A DNA stretch of 64,000 nt from Variovorax paradoxus (GCF_030815975.1 NZ_JAUSXL010000002.1:1984001-2048000); one strand, 5' to 3'. Numbered from the stretch's first letter, positions 52,841-62,416 are shown. Program-made: numbers and translations. Notes: generated from the sequence alone by a model not told the origin.

Positions 52841-53179
52841 ATGGGTTTACAGACCTTCTCCTGGCTGCTGCTTGCAGCCAGCATTGCGGCAGAGGTTGCA
52901 GGAACGATCGCGCTTCGCCATGCAGATGGATTCACGCGCCTCACACCGTCGCTGGTGGTCGGGGTCTGCTATGCGGCGGCAATCTGGCTCATGTCGATCG
53001 CCGTCAGGCACCTGGAAATCGGGTTGGCCTACGCGGTATGGGCGGGCAGCGGAACCGCGTTGACGGCGGCGTTCGGCATTCTCTGGCTCGACGAATCGAC
53101 GACGCTCCCGCGGATTGCCGGAGTAGCCATGATCGTCATCGGCGTTGTCGTGCTCAACCTCGAAACGCACCAGTCCTGA
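52841..53179 (+). CDS. Small multidrug resistance (SMR/EmrE-like) transporter
   Basis: A 112-residue four-span protein. The essential membrane-embedded Glu of SMR proteins is in LLLAASIAAEVAGTIALRHADGFT. AYAVWAGSGTALTA and the C-terminal GVAMIVIGVVVLNL complete the fold. Substrates may be quaternary cations or guanidinium. No partner SMR gene is next to it, so it probably works as a homodimer. Confidence 0.92.
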   Translation: MGLQTFSWLLLAASIAAEVAGTIALRHADGFTRLTPSLVVGVCYAAAIWLMSIAVRHLEIGLAYAVWAGSGTALTAAFGILWLDESTTLPRIAGVAMIVIGVVVLNLETHQS

Positions 53180-53237
53180 TGCATGCCGATCGGGACGCGG
53201 CTGCGCGGGCGATGGATGCGTCGCGTTTCAACGGACC

Positions 53238-53747
53238 TCACCGGCCGGCCACGGGATACGGCGGCTTCCCCCGCGTGCCGACCATCAGGTCGGGCACCAC
53301 GGTTTCCACATCGGGCACCGCGCGCGCGGCGCGTTCGAGTTTTCTGGCCAGTGCGGCCGAGGGCACGCAGCCCTGCAGGTAAATCCAGCGCCGTTGGATC
53401 GTCACCCACACGCTGGCCTTCTGCACGCCCGGTACGGCCAGCAACGCGGCGCGCACCTTGGGCGCGAGCGGCTTGTCGTAGCGGTAGGCGTTGCTGTCGG
53501 TGCATTTGCCGGCAAGCCAGCAGCTGGTGCCGCGCTCAAGCCTCGAATGGGTCTGGGCGCGGCGCTCCTCGGCGGTGTAGAACGGGCCTTCGGGCATGGC
53601 GCAGGCGGGGAGGCCAGCGGAGAGCTGGAAGAACGGATCGTCGAACCAGTTCTGCTTGAGCGGTGTCGCTGTTGCGTCCTGCGCCATGGCGGTCTGCGCG
53701 GCCAACGGCAGCAGCAACACGCACATGAACGCGGCGGCGCGGCTCAC
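53238..53747 (-). CDS. Exported BON-domain protein, GTG start
   Basis: A 169-residue periplasmic protein. A signal peptide (AAAFMCVLLLPLAAQTAMAQ) precedes an unassigned middle with FFQLSAGLPACAMPEGPF. The C-terminal ~70 residues are a BON fold (PKVRAALLAVPGVQKASVWVTIQRRWIYLQGCVPSAALARKLERAA-type). BON domains bind membranes or lipids. The start is GTG 53747, whose GTGA overlaps the flavin reductase stop, as at other junctions in this genome. Confidence 0.78.
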   Translation of the reverse strand: MSRAAAFMCVLLLPLAAQTAMAQDATATPLKQNWFDDPFFQLSAGLPACAMPEGPFYTAEERRAQTHSRLERGTSCWLAGKCTDSNAYRYDKPLAPKVRAALLAVPGVQKASVWVTIQRRWIYLQGCVPSAALARKLERAARAVPDVETVVPDLMVGTRGKPPYPVAGR

Positions 53748-54253
53748 AAGGGATGTTCCGTGTAGAAGCGCCCGCCGTGGAACAGCAGCGGCGAGGCGCC
53801 GGCGTTGTGCGTGCAGCGCTCCACCTCGCCGACGAAGATCACGTGGTCGCCTTCGTCGTAGCGGCTGCGGTTGAAGCATTCGAAGCTCGCCGCCGCACCG
53901 GCCAGCACCGGCGCGCCGCCAAGGCCTTCGGTGAAGGCCACGTCGGCCCAGCGGTCGATGTTCTTGGTGGCGAAGCGCTCGGCCAGAGCTTTCTGGTTGG
54001 CGGCCAGGATGTTGATGGCGTAGTGCGACCCGGTGCTGAGCGCCGGCATCGAGCCCGCCGCGCGCGCCAGGCTCCACAGCACCAGCGGCGGCGCGAGCGA
54101 CACCGAATTGAACGAGTTGGCCGTGAGTCCGACCAGTGTGCCGTCGGCCGAGCGCGCGGTGACGATGGTCACGCCGGTGGCGAACATGCCGAGCGCTTCG
54201 CGGAACTCGTCGGGCGAAAAGGTGGGGGGCTTGGCCCGGCGGGGAGTGGTCAC
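53744..54253 (-). CDS. Flavin reductase-family protein
   Basis: A 169-residue split-barrel flavin reductase. REALGMFATGVTIVTA at the N-terminus, GLTANSFNSVSLAPPLVLWSL and GDHVIFVGEVERC are the FMN-binding blocks. It would supply reduced flavin to a monooxygenase, which is not adjacent. The start at GTG 54253 lacks a clear ribosome-binding site but keeps the conserved N-terminal helix. Confidence 0.88.
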   Translation of the reverse strand: MTTPRRAKPPTFSPDEFREALGMFATGVTIVTARSADGTLVGLTANSFNSVSLAPPLVLWSLARAAGSMPALSTGSHYAINILAANQKALAERFATKNIDRWADVAFTEGLGGAPVLAGAAASFECFNRSRYDEGDHVIFVGEVERCTHNAGASPLLFHGGRFYTEHPL

Positions 54254-54294
54254 GTAAAAGGCTGGGCGGTGGTCGGCAGGAAGACCATTTTGGC

Positions 54295-55206
54295 TCAGCG
54301 CACGGTGGGCTGCTTGTGCGGGCGCATCAACTCTGTCGCGAGCCGGGTATAGACGGTGGCCGCGGCCGAGGGCGTGCGGCCCGCAAGCGTCACCAGGCTG
54401 TAGTGCGTCTGCATGCCTGCAAAACCGACGACCGGCAAGGGCGCGAGGGCGCTCGTATCGGTGTTCAGGGCCGGCGCATGCGGCGCGAGGATCACCGCAT
54501 TGGCGGTCAGGGCCAGGTGGCGAAGGGTGCCGGCGTCGTCGCAGGTCACGTTGAAAACGCCGCGGTCGTTGCGCCGAGTCTGGCGGTCGAAATGCGCGGC
54601 CACTTCGGCGGGCAGGTTTGGGCCGGCCATCGGATAGTCCATGGCCTTTTCCAGCGTCACCTGCTTCAGGCGGCGCAGCGGGTGCCTGGGCTGCACGAAG
54701 AACGAGACCGGCAGGTCGGGCAGGCGCGCGAGCTTCAGGCCGGGCTGCTTCTTCAGGTCGCGGGTGTCGGCGATGAACAGGTCCAGCTGCCGCCGGTGCA
54801 GGCGCTCGCAGAGCGTGGCGGTGTCGGCCACTTCCATGCGCATGAGCAGTTGCGGATGGCGCTGCGCCATCAGCGACAGGGCCATGCGGCCGAGCGTGCT
54901 GGCAGCGAAGGGGCCGAAACCCACGGCAAGGCTGCCGATGGCGAGGCCTTCGAGCTGCAGCACGTCGCGCTGGATCTGCTGCGCATCCGCGAGGAGCTCG
55001 CGAGCGCGCGCGAGCACGAGATCGCCTGCCTGCGTGAAACGCACGGTGCCGTAGGCGCGGTCGACCAGGCGCGCCTGCAGGCTGTCTTCGAGGGTGTCGA
55101 TGCTGCGCGAGAGCGCAGGCTGAGACAGGTGCACGGCCTGCGCGGCGCGGCCGAAGCTGCCCTGCTCGGCGAGCGCAACGAGATGCTGGAGCTGGCGCAG
55201 CTGCAT
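54295..55206 (-). CDS. LysR-family regulator divergent from the alkyl sulfatase gene
   Basis: A 303-residue LysR protein with DNA-binding N-terminus LRQLQHLVALAEQGSFGRAAQAVHLSQPALSRSIDTLE-type. It diverges from the alkyl sulfatase gene over 109 bases, the usual arrangement for a dedicated regulator. A short palindrome at 55241-55254 may be its binding site. Confidence 0.9.
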   Translation of the reverse strand: MQLRQLQHLVALAEQGSFGRAAQAVHLSQPALSRSIDTLEDSLQARLVDRAYGTVRFTQAGDLVLARARELLADAQQIQRDVLQLEGLAIGSLAVGFGPFAASTLGRMALSLMAQRHPQLLMRMEVADTATLCERLHRRQLDLFIADTRDLKKQPGLKLARLPDLPVSFFVQPRHPLRRLKQVTLEKAMDYPMAGPNLPAEVAAHFDRQTRRNDRGVFNVTCDDAGTLRHLALTANAVILAPHAPALNTDTSALAPLPVVGFAGMQTHYSLVTLAGRTPSAAATVYTRLATELMRPHKQPTVR

Positions 55207-55240
55207 TTTGCGTTCTGGTTAAAAAGAGAGCTCATATTTT

Positions 55241-55254
55241 GCATTTGCCAATGC
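55241..55254. promoter_or_regulatory. Palindrome between LysR and alkyl sulfatase genes
   Basis: GCATT-TGCC-AATGC, a 5-base dyad with a 4-base centre in AT-rich DNA. It lies 35 bases upstream of the LysR start and 62 before the sulfatase start. It is a candidate LysR site. Confidence 0.4.
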
Positions 55255-55315
55255 TTCGAGTGGTTCGGAGAATCGCTCGCTGTTCCTGCTTTTCACCAAA
55301 GACAAAGAGACACCG

Positions 55316-57337
55316 ATGCACGTTTTTTCTTTCCCCGTCGTCCTCGTCGCACTGGCTTGCACGCTCGGCAGCGCGCCGGTCTTCGCGCAGGTCGCGCCCA
55401 AGGCGCCCGAACCCGCCACGCTGAAGGCCAATGCCGCCATGGCAAAGGCGCTGCCCTTCGCCAACCGGCAGGACTTCGAGGACGCGATGCGCGGCTTCAT
55501 CGGCACGGTGCCCGATGCGCTCGTGCCAGGCGCCGGCCCGCGCCCGGCCTGGAGCATGAAGCCCTATGACTTCCTCAAGGCGAACGAAGCGGCCGACACG
55601 GTCAACCCGAGCCTTTGGCGGCAGGCGCAGCTCAATGCCATTCACGGCCTGTTCAAGGTGACCGACCGCGTCTACCAGGTGCGCGGCTTCGACATCGCGA
55701 ACATGACCATCGTCGAGGGCGGCAACTCGCTGATCGTCATCGATCCGCCGCTCACGGCGGAGACCGCGCGCGCCGCGCTCGCGCTGTACCACCAGCACCG
55801 GCCAAAGAAGCCTGTCGGCACGGTGATCTACACGCACGGGCACGCCGACCACTTCGGTGGCGTGAAGGGCGTGGTCAGCGAAGACGACGTGGCTGCCGGC
55901 AAGGTGCAGGTCATTGCACCCTCGGGTTTCATGGAAACCGCGGTGGCGGAGAACATCCTCGCGGGCAACGCGATGAGCCGGCGCTCGCAGTACCAGTTCG
56001 GCACGCTGCTGCCGCCCGGTGTGCGCGGGCAGGTCGATACCGGCCTGGGCAAGGCGCTCGCGCGCGGCACCATCACGCTGATCGCGCCCACGTCGACCAT
56101 CGAGAAGACCACGGAGCAGCGCACCATCGATGGCGTGGAGATCGTGTTCCAGCTGGTGCCGGGCTCGGAGGCGCCGTCGGAAATGCTCATGTACCTGCCG
56201 CAGTTCCGTGTGCTCAACATGGCGGAGGACGTGACGCACAACATGCACAACCTCTATACGATCCGCGGCGCCGAGGTGCGCGACGGCAACCTGTGGGCCA
56301 GGTACATCGACCAGGCGCGCGTGGCCTTCGGCGAGAAGACAGACGTGCTGATTGCCCAGCACCACTGGCCCACCACCGGCCGCGATCGCATCGTCGACCT
56401 GCTGAAGAAGCAGCGCGACATGTACAAGTTCATCAACGACCAGTCGCTGCGCCTGCTCAACCATGGGTACACCGCGGCCGACATCGCCGAGACGCTGCGC
56501 ATGCCCGCGAGCCTGGAGCAGGAATGGTCCGCGCGCGGCTACTACGGCACGCTGCGGCACAACGCCAAGGCCGTGTACCAGAAGTACCTGGGCTGGTACG
56601 ACGCCAACCCGGCCAACCTGAATCCGCTGCCGCCGGTGGATCATGCGAAGAAGACGATCGAATACATGGGCGGTGCCGACGCCGTGATCGCTCGCGCCCG
56701 CGAAGACTTCAGGCAGGGCGAGTTCCGCTGGGTCGCGAGCGCGATGAGCCAGGTCGTCTACGCCGATCCCGCCAATCGTGCGGCACGCGAACTCGGCGCC
56801 GATGCGCTCGAGCAGCTCGGCTACCAGTCGGAGGCCGGCACCTGGCGCAGCGCCTACCTGGTGGGCGCGATGGAGCTGCGCAACGGCGTGCCGAAGATCC
56901 CCGGCGGCAGCAGCTCGAACGCCGACACGCTCAAGGCGGTCAGCAACGACCTGTTCTTCGACTTCCTCGGCGTGCGGCTCGATGCCGCCAAGGCCGAGGG
57001 CAAGGCGATGGTCATCAATTGGAACTTCACCGATTCGAACCAGAAGTTCGTGCTGACGCTAGAGAACTCGGCGCTCACGCATGTGGCGGGCCTGCAGGCG
57101 AGCGGGGCGGATGCCACCGTGACGCTGAGCCGCGCGACGCTCGATGCGGTCACGCTGAAGCAGACGACGTTTCCCGAGGCGGTTCAGTCGGGGCTGGTGA
57201 AGATCGAGGGCAACCGCGCGAAGCTCGGCGAGCTGCTGTCGATGCTCGACACCTTCGAGCCGATGTTTCCCGTGGTCGAGCCGCGCAAGCAAGCCGCCCT
57301 ATCCCAGGCAGCCCAGGCTCAGCCAAAGAACCAGTAG
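55316..57337 (+). CDS. Alkyl sulfatase (SdsA-like metallo-beta-lactamase fold)
   Basis: A 673-residue secreted hydrolase that releases sulfate from alkyl sulfate esters such as SDS. A signal peptide (VVLVALACTLGSAPVFAQ) starts it. The zinc site THGHADHFGG is near residues 173-182. The alkyl sulfatase dimerisation domain (AWYDANPANLNPLPP-type GWYDANPANLNPLPPVDHAKK) and a C-terminal SCP2-like domain follow. The length agrees with SdsA1. It lies divergent from a LysR gene. Its last 19 bases overlap the convergent Spm-like gene. Confidence 0.94.
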   Translation: MHVFSFPVVLVALACTLGSAPVFAQVAPKAPEPATLKANAAMAKALPFANRQDFEDAMRGFIGTVPDALVPGAGPRPAWSMKPYDFLKANEAADTVNPSLWRQAQLNAIHGLFKVTDRVYQVRGFDIANMTIVEGGNSLIVIDPPLTAETARAALALYHQHRPKKPVGTVIYTHGHADHFGGVKGVVSEDDVAAGKVQVIAPSGFMETAVAENILAGNAMSRRSQYQFGTLLPPGVRGQVDTGLGKALARGTITLIAPTSTIEKTTEQRTIDGVEIVFQLVPGSEAPSEMLMYLPQFRVLNMAEDVTHNMHNLYTIRGAEVRDGNLWARYIDQARVAFGEKTDVLIAQHHWPTTGRDRIVDLLKKQRDMYKFINDQSLRLLNHGYTAADIAETLRMPASLEQEWSARGYYGTLRHNAKAVYQKYLGWYDANPANLNPLPPVDHAKKTIEYMGGADAVIARAREDFRQGEFRWVASAMSQVVYADPANRAARELGADALEQLGYQSEAGTWRSAYLVGAMELRNGVPKIPGGSSSNADTLKAVSNDLFFDFLGVRLDAAKAEGKAMVINWNFTDSNQKFVLTLENSALTHVAGLQASGADATVTLSRATLDAVTLKQTTFPEAVQSGLVKIEGNRAKLGELLSMLDTFEPMFPVVEPRKQAALSQAAQAQPKNQ

Positions 57338-58548
57338 CACACCGCAATCGCCGCCACCACCCCCGCCAGCTCGGCCAGCAGCGCGCAGGCCACCGCATGC
57401 CGCGCGCGCTGGATGCCGACCGCGCCGAAGTACACCGCCAGCACGTAGAAGGTGGTTTCGGTGCTGCCCTGGATGGTGGCGGCCACGAGGGCGGGGAAGC
57501 TGTCCACGCCCTGGCTCTTCATGGTCTCGATCAGCATCGCGCGCGCCGCGCTGCCCGAGAAGGGCTTGACCAGCGCGGTGGGCATGGCGTCGACAAAGCG
57601 CGCATCCCAGCCGCCCGCGCTCACCAGCCAGCGCAGGCCGCCGAGCACGAAGTCCAGCGCCCCCGACGCGCGCAGCACGCCGACCGCGCACAGCATCGCG
57701 ACCAGGTAGGGCAGCAGGTTCTTCGCGATGTCGAAGCCTTCCTTCGCGCCCTCGATAAAACATTCGTACACCTTGATGCGCCGGATCGCGCCGGCCAGCA
57801 GGAACACGATGATCACGCCGAACAGCGCGAGATTGCCCATGAGCGAGGAGAGCGACGCAATGGCCGCCGCCGAGAGCGTGCCCAGCAGCGCCATGAAGCC
57901 GCCCAGCAGCAGCGCGCCCGGCACCAGGTAGGCCAGCACCACCGGGTCCCACAGCCGCAGGCGCTGCGCCACCGCCGCCGAGAGCAGGCCCACGAGCGTC
58001 GATGCGCTGGTGGCCAGCAAAATCGGCAGGAACACCATCGTCGGATCGCTCGCGCCCTGCTGCGCGCGGTACATGAAGATCGTCACGGGCAGCAGCGTGA
58101 GCGAAGACGCGTTGAGCACCAGGAACAGGATCTGCGCGTTGGTGGCCGTGACCGGGTCGGGGTTGAGCCGCTGCAGTTCGCGCATGGCCTTCAGGCCGAT
58201 GGGCGTGGCCGCGTTGTCGAGCCCCAGCGCATTGGCCGCGAAGTTCATCGTGATGAGGCCCAGCGCCGGATGGCCCGCGGGCACGCCCGGCATGAGCCGC
58301 CTGAAGAGCGGGCCGAGCACGCGCGCCAGCCAGCCGACCAGCCCCGCCGCCTCCGCGATGCGCAGGAAGCCGAGCCACAGCGTGAGCGTGCCAAACAGCA
58401 GCACCATCACCTCGACCGCAAGCCGCGCCATCGCGAACAGGCTTTCGACGATCGCCGCGAAGACCGCCGCATCGCCGCCCACCAGCCAGCGCCCGAGCGC
58501 CGCCAGCATCGCCATTCCGAAGAAACCCAGCCACAAGCCGTTGAGCAC
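57319..58548 (-). CDS. Fused SpmA-SpmB-like nucleoside-recognition membrane protein
   Basis: A 409-residue membrane protein with two gate/nucleoside-recognition halves. They match the spore maturation proteins SpmA (ALGLDNAATPIGLKAMREL) and SpmB (IQGSTETTFYVLAVYFGAVG), which are separate genes in Bacillus. Fused forms occur in many non-sporulating bacteria, with unknown transport roles. The start is GTG 58548 behind GGGAAAG. Confidence 0.87.
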   Translation of the reverse strand: MLNGLWLGFFGMAMLAALGRWLVGGDAAVFAAIVESLFAMARLAVEVMVLLFGTLTLWLGFLRIAEAAGLVGWLARVLGPLFRRLMPGVPAGHPALGLITMNFAANALGLDNAATPIGLKAMRELQRLNPDPVTATNAQILFLVLNASSLTLLPVTIFMYRAQQGASDPTMVFLPILLATSASTLVGLLSAAVAQRLRLWDPVVLAYLVPGALLLGGFMALLGTLSAAAIASLSSLMGNLALFGVIIVFLLAGAIRRIKVYECFIEGAKEGFDIAKNLLPYLVAMLCAVGVLRASGALDFVLGGLRWLVSAGGWDARFVDAMPTALVKPFSGSAARAMLIETMKSQGVDSFPALVAATIQGSTETTFYVLAVYFGAVGIQRARHAVACALLAELAGVVAAIAVCYWFFG

Positions 58549-58622
58549 GCGCGTTCTTTCCCTTTTTTGTGAGCGCGATCATAGGGCTCCGCTCGCGCCT
58601 GCCGCGAGCTACAGTGCGGGCC

Positions 58623-60206
58623 ATGGCAGCCTCGCCGCTCATTCGCAGACTCGCGGTCCTGATGTGGGCCGCCGTGGGCTGCGCGTGGCTGGCGGGCTGC
58701 GCGAGCCTGCCGCCGCCGCAGCCAAGCCCGGTGGCGGCGGCGATCACCGATGTGGCGGACACCGGGCTCGGCCGGCTCGCGGCGCAGGGCGCGCCTGTCG
58801 GCCCCGCGGGGCTGTCGGGTTTTCGGCTGCTGCCGGAAGCCGCCTTTGCCTTCGATGCCCGCATCTCGCTCGCACGGCATGCCGAGAAGTCGCTCGACGT
58901 GCAGTACTACCTGATCCAGAACGACGACGTCGGCCTGCTGCTGCTGCGCGAACTGCGCGACGCGGCGGCGCGCGGCGTGCGGGTGCGCCTTCTGGTAGAC
59001 GATCTCTACACGGCCGGCGAGGACGAGGTGTTCGGCACTTTCGCGGCCTTTCCGAACGTCGAGGTGCGGCTGTTCAATCCGCTGCCTTCGCGGGCCGATT
59101 CGTTCGCCATGCGGCTCCTGTTCTCGTTCGCGGAGTTCGGCCGCATCAACCACCGCATGCACAACAAGCTGATGGTGGCCGACAACAGCTTTGCCGTCTC
59201 GGGCGGCCGCAACATCGCCAACGAATACTTCATGCGCGGCACGGCGGCGAACTTCATCGACATGGACGTGTTCTCCTGCGGGCCGGTGGTGCGCCGGATG
59301 TCCGAAGGCTTCGACCGCTACTGGAACAGCGAGCATGCCTGGCCCATCGAGCGCATCGCGCCGCTGCGCATGACGGTGGAAGAGGCGCAGAAGCGCTTCG
59401 ATGCCATTGCCAGCGCGGCCCAGCCCGATGTGCCGATACGCCCGCGCGACGTGCTGGACCATTCGCCGGTGGGCGAGCAGCTCGCCACCGGCAGGCTCGA
59501 GCTGCATGGGGCGTCCTTCACGCTGTTCGTGGACGACCCCGCGAAGATCACGCGCAAGCCGGAGGCGGCCTACGAGGGCAGCGTGACCGAGGGCGCACTC
59601 GGCGTCATCACTTCGGCGAAGCGCGAAGTCAAGATCGGCTCGCCGTACTTCATTCCCGGCGCGCGCGGCATGGCGATGATGAAGCAGGCCATCGACCGCG
59701 GCGGGCGCATCACCGTGGTGACCAACTCGCTCGGCGCCACCGACGAACCGCTGGCCTATGCCGGCTACGAACGCTACCGCGCCGACATGCTGAAGATCGG
59801 CGTCACCATCTACGAGATTGCGCCCATGCTCACCGCTCGCTCGAGGCGCTTCGGCAATTTCGGCCAGTCGATCAGCCGGCTGCACGCCAAGCTCGCGGTG
59901 ATCGATGACCAGCGCTTTTTCATCGGCTCGATGAACCTCGATCGCCGCTCGGCTGCGGTGAACACCGAAATGGGCCTCGTGATCGACAGCCCGGCGCTCG
60001 TGGCCGACTACGAAAAGCTCATGAGCGGGGAGCGCGTGAGCCTGGGCTACCGGCTGCGGCTCGCGCCCGACGGCCGCCGCGTGCAATGGCTGGAATACGA
60101 CGATGCCGGCGGCGACATCGTCCACGAGGACGAGCCCGGCGAGTTTCTCTGGCTGCGCTTCAAGAACTGGCTGCTGCTGCCGATCGTGGGCGAAGAGCTG
60201 CTGTAG
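58623..60206 (+). CDS. Phospholipase D/cardiolipin synthase-like lipoprotein
   Basis: A 527-residue protein with a lipobox (WLAGC near residue 27), so it is probably a lipoprotein. Two HKD motifs are present: HNKLMVADNSFAVSGGRN near residue 179 and HAKLAVIDDQRFFIGSMN near 421. It resembles E. coli ClsC (YmdC), which makes cardiolipin from phosphatidylglycerol and phosphatidylethanolamine, but a YmdB partner is absent. I use ATG 58623 over 58569, since only the former puts a signal sequence at the N-terminus. Confidence 0.88.
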   Translation: MAASPLIRRLAVLMWAAVGCAWLAGCASLPPPQPSPVAAAITDVADTGLGRLAAQGAPVGPAGLSGFRLLPEAAFAFDARISLARHAEKSLDVQYYLIQNDDVGLLLLRELRDAAARGVRVRLLVDDLYTAGEDEVFGTFAAFPNVEVRLFNPLPSRADSFAMRLLFSFAEFGRINHRMHNKLMVADNSFAVSGGRNIANEYFMRGTAANFIDMDVFSCGPVVRRMSEGFDRYWNSEHAWPIERIAPLRMTVEEAQKRFDAIASAAQPDVPIRPRDVLDHSPVGEQLATGRLELHGASFTLFVDDPAKITRKPEAAYEGSVTEGALGVITSAKREVKIGSPYFIPGARGMAMMKQAIDRGGRITVVTNSLGATDEPLAYAGYERYRADMLKIGVTIYEIAPMLTARSRRFGNFGQSISRLHAKLAVIDDQRFFIGSMNLDRRSAAVNTEMGLVIDSPALVADYEKLMSGERVSLGYRLRLAPDGRRVQWLEYDDAGGDIVHEDEPGEFLWLRFKNWLLLPIVGEELL

Positions 60207-60213
60207 CGCGCCC

Positions 60214-61020
60214 TCAGGGCACCTCGATCAGCAGGTCCGGGCGAAAGCCCTCCTGTTCGCCCTTGCCCTTGTAGCCGAGCGGGTTGGCCACCACGCGGCA
60301 GCCGTTCTTCACGTAGTCGGAGGGGCAGTGCAGGTGGCCGTGCAGCCACAGCCTGGCGCGGGGCAGCAGCGCATCGAGCGAATTGCAGAAGCCGGCCGTG
60401 CCGGGCGTGAGGCCGTAGCGCGGATCGGCGCTGGCAAGGCTGGGCGCGAAGTGCGTGATGGCGACCGTGGTGCCGTCGAAAGGCTCGGCCAGCGCCTGTT
60501 CGAGCCAGGCCTGGCACGCCAGGCCCTGCTCGCGCATGGCGCCCGCCATGAAGGGCTGGCCATGGCGCACCGTGGCGGCTTTCTCAAGATAGAAGTCGGC
60601 CGCGCGCATCGCCTTGCCGCGCTTCTTGAGCGCATCCGCCAAGCCGTCGGTGGGTTCCACCAGCGCGTCGAAGTCGGCCCAGAGCGTGGTGCCGACAAAG
60701 CGGATGCCGTCGATGACCGCGGTCTCCCGCTCGAGCCAGAGGATGTCGAGCTCCTGGCACAACGCGCGCAGGCGCTCGTGGGTCTGGTCGAAGTCGGTGT
60801 TGTCGTATTCGTGGTTGCCCGGCACGTACATCACCGGCACTGGCCAGCCATTGCGGGGCGAAAAACGGCCCAGGCCGAAGTCGGGGTCGGTCAGGCGCGA
60901 GCCTTCCTGGTAGGAGCCGATGTCGCCCGCCAGCACCAGCATGTCGGCGCCCGGCGCGGGCTCGGCCTGGAAGCGGGGGTGGGACTCCAGGTGCAGGTCG
61001 GAAAGCAGTTGCAGCTTCAT
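60214..61020 (-). CDS. Metallophosphoesterase
   Basis: A 268-residue calcineurin-like phosphoesterase. The metal motifs are in order: LLSDLHLES, LVLAGDIGSY, VPGNHEYDN, THFAPS and HGHLHCPSDY. The substrate is unknown. It is convergent with the phospholipase D gene, eight bases apart. Confidence 0.9.
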   Translation of the reverse strand: MKLQLLSDLHLESHPRFQAEPAPGADMLVLAGDIGSYQEGSRLTDPDFGLGRFSPRNGWPVPVMYVPGNHEYDNTDFDQTHERLRALCQELDILWLERETAVIDGIRFVGTTLWADFDALVEPTDGLADALKKRGKAMRAADFYLEKAATVRHGQPFMAGAMREQGLACQAWLEQALAEPFDGTTVAITHFAPSLASADPRYGLTPGTAGFCNSLDALLPRARLWLHGHLHCPSDYVKNGCRVVANPLGYKGKGEQEGFRPDLLIEVP

Positions 61021-61082
61021 CGTCTGCTCAGTCTAGGGGAATCAGCCCATGCATAAAGCGCATGAAGTGGGGCTTTCAATAT

Positions 61083-61097
61083 TAGGGATAACCCCTA
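61083..61097. promoter_or_regulatory. TAGGG palindrome upstream of the 57-residue protein gene
   Basis: TAGGG-ataa-CCCCTA, 48 bases before the ATG at 61146. TATTCT (61096-61101) overlaps it as a possible -10. A matching motif at 62356-62369 has the same distance to its gene, suggesting shared control. Confidence 0.6.
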
Positions 61098-61145
61098 TTC
61101 TTAGAACATCAACCACTCCAGCGCAGCCAAAAGCAGCGCACTGTC

Positions 61146-61319
61146 ATGTTCAGCCTCATTGCCCAAGTGGCCCGTTTCTTCCGTTCTTCCGATGCCAATG
61201 CCCCGGCCAGCCATGCCGCCGCGCTGATGGAAAGCGCCGATGTCCGCGCCGGCCGCGGCGCCCATCACGCGCAGGAACTGCGCATGGCCGCCAGCGCCTG
61301 GCTCTCTGTCATCCGCTGA
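61146..61319 (+). CDS. Small 57-residue protein, LysR-linked
   Basis: A short ORF beginning MFSLIAQVARFFRSSDANAP and ending AASAWLSVIR. It has an amphipathic N-terminal helix, no cysteine and a C-terminal hydrophobic segment. I assign no family. Support for its reality is the TAGGG palindrome and -10 upstream, a codon pattern like its neighbours, and its position ending 10 bases before the convergent LysR gene. It may be a membrane-associated microprotein. Confidence 0.6.
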   Translation: MFSLIAQVARFFRSSDANAPASHAAALMESADVRAGRGAHHAQELRMAASAWLSVIR

Positions 61320-61328
61320 AGACGCCGG

Positions 61329-62309
61329 TCATCCGGGCACCTTCTGCCCGAGGACCGAATCCGCAAAAGCCGCCGCAGCGGAGCGCAGCAGCGCGGTGCG
61401 CAGCCATTCGTGCGCATGCCCGTGCTGCGCGCGCCGATGCCAGATGGCGTCGACGTGCACCATCGGCTGGTCGAACGGCAGGTCGCGCAGCACCAGCTGG
61501 TCGTCGATGCCGGTCACGGTCACGAAATGGCGCGGCAGCACCGTCAGCAGGTCCGAGTTCGCGACCACGCGCCCGGCCGTGAAGAACTGGTTCACGGTCA
61601 CCACGATGCGCCGCTCGCGCCCCAGCGCGCCCAGCGTCTGGTCGATGAAGCCGTAGGGGCGCCCTGAAAAGCTCACGAGCAGGTGCCGCGCGGCGCAATA
61701 GTCGTCCAGCGTGAGCGGCGCGTTAGCCAGCGGATGGCCGCGCCGCATCACGCACACATACTGGCCCAGGTAGAGCCGCTGGCTCTCGAAGGCCACTCCC
61801 ACGCCGGACTGCCCGCGCGCCGCGAGGCTGGCGATCACGGCCGGAAAGTAGCCGATCGCCATGTCGACTTCTTCCTGCTCGAGCATCCGCCGCGGATCGC
61901 GTGTCGTAAGCGGCAGAACGCGCAGCGAGATAGCGGGCGCTTCCTTCTCCACGATTTGAACCAGCCCCGGAATGAGTTCGGCGGCGGTGGCGTCGGCCAT
62001 GGCCAGCAGGAAGGTGGTGTCCGCGGTCGATGCATCGAACTCGCCCGGCGCCAGCGTGTGCTGCAGCTGCCGCAGCGCATCGCGCACCGTGGGCCAGAGC
62101 GCCAGCGCGCGCGGCGTGGGCTCCACGCCCGCGCCGGACCGGCGCACCAGCTCGTCGCCGAGCACCTCGCGCAGGCGGCGCAGCGCATTGCTCACGGCGG
62201 GCTGGGTGATCGACAGGTTGCGCGCGGCGCGCGTGAGGTTGCGCTCCGCCATCACTTCGTCGAAGACGCGCAGCAGGTTGAGATCGAATGTGCGGAAGTT
62301 GACGTCCAT
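61329..62309 (-). CDS. LysR-family regulator
   Basis: A 326-residue LysR protein with N-terminal helix-turn-helix FDLNLLRVFDEVMAERNLTRAARNLSITQPAVSNALRRLR-type. The effector domain begins near residue 90. It diverges from the membrane protein gene at 62417 and converges on the 57-residue gene, and both have the same palindrome upstream. It probably controls both and itself. The C-terminal end (ADSVLGQKVPG) lies next to the small gene. Confidence 0.9.
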   Translation of the reverse strand: MDVNFRTFDLNLLRVFDEVMAERNLTRAARNLSITQPAVSNALRRLREVLGDELVRRSGAGVEPTPRALALWPTVRDALRQLQHTLAPGEFDASTADTTFLLAMADATAAELIPGLVQIVEKEAPAISLRVLPLTTRDPRRMLEQEEVDMAIGYFPAVIASLAARGQSGVGVAFESQRLYLGQYVCVMRRGHPLANAPLTLDDYCAARHLLVSFSGRPYGFIDQTLGALGRERRIVVTVNQFFTAGRVVANSDLLTVLPRHFVTVTGIDDQLVLRDLPFDQPMVHVDAIWHRRAQHGHAHEWLRTALLRSAAAAFADSVLGQKVPG

Positions 62310-62355
62310 CAGTGATGTGAATGATAAACATCAGAAAGATAAAGTGGCAAAACAC

Positions 62356-62369
62356 TAGGGCAAACCCTA
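62356..62369. promoter_or_regulatory. TAGGG-N4-CCCTA palindrome between LysR and the membrane protein gene
   Basis: TAGGG-caaa-CCCTA, 47 bases from each of the two divergent start codons. It overlaps a -10-like TAATAT (62367-62372) on the + side. Confidence 0.65.
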
Positions 62370-62416
62370 ATATCTCCCCATCGGCACCAGCCATTCATCC
62401 CTTGGAGGGATTCATC

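Noticed and set aside
57319-58548. Sporulation genes (SpmA/SpmB)
   Set aside because: The fused nucleoside-recognition protein occurs in many bacteria that do not form spores, and no other sporulation gene is here.
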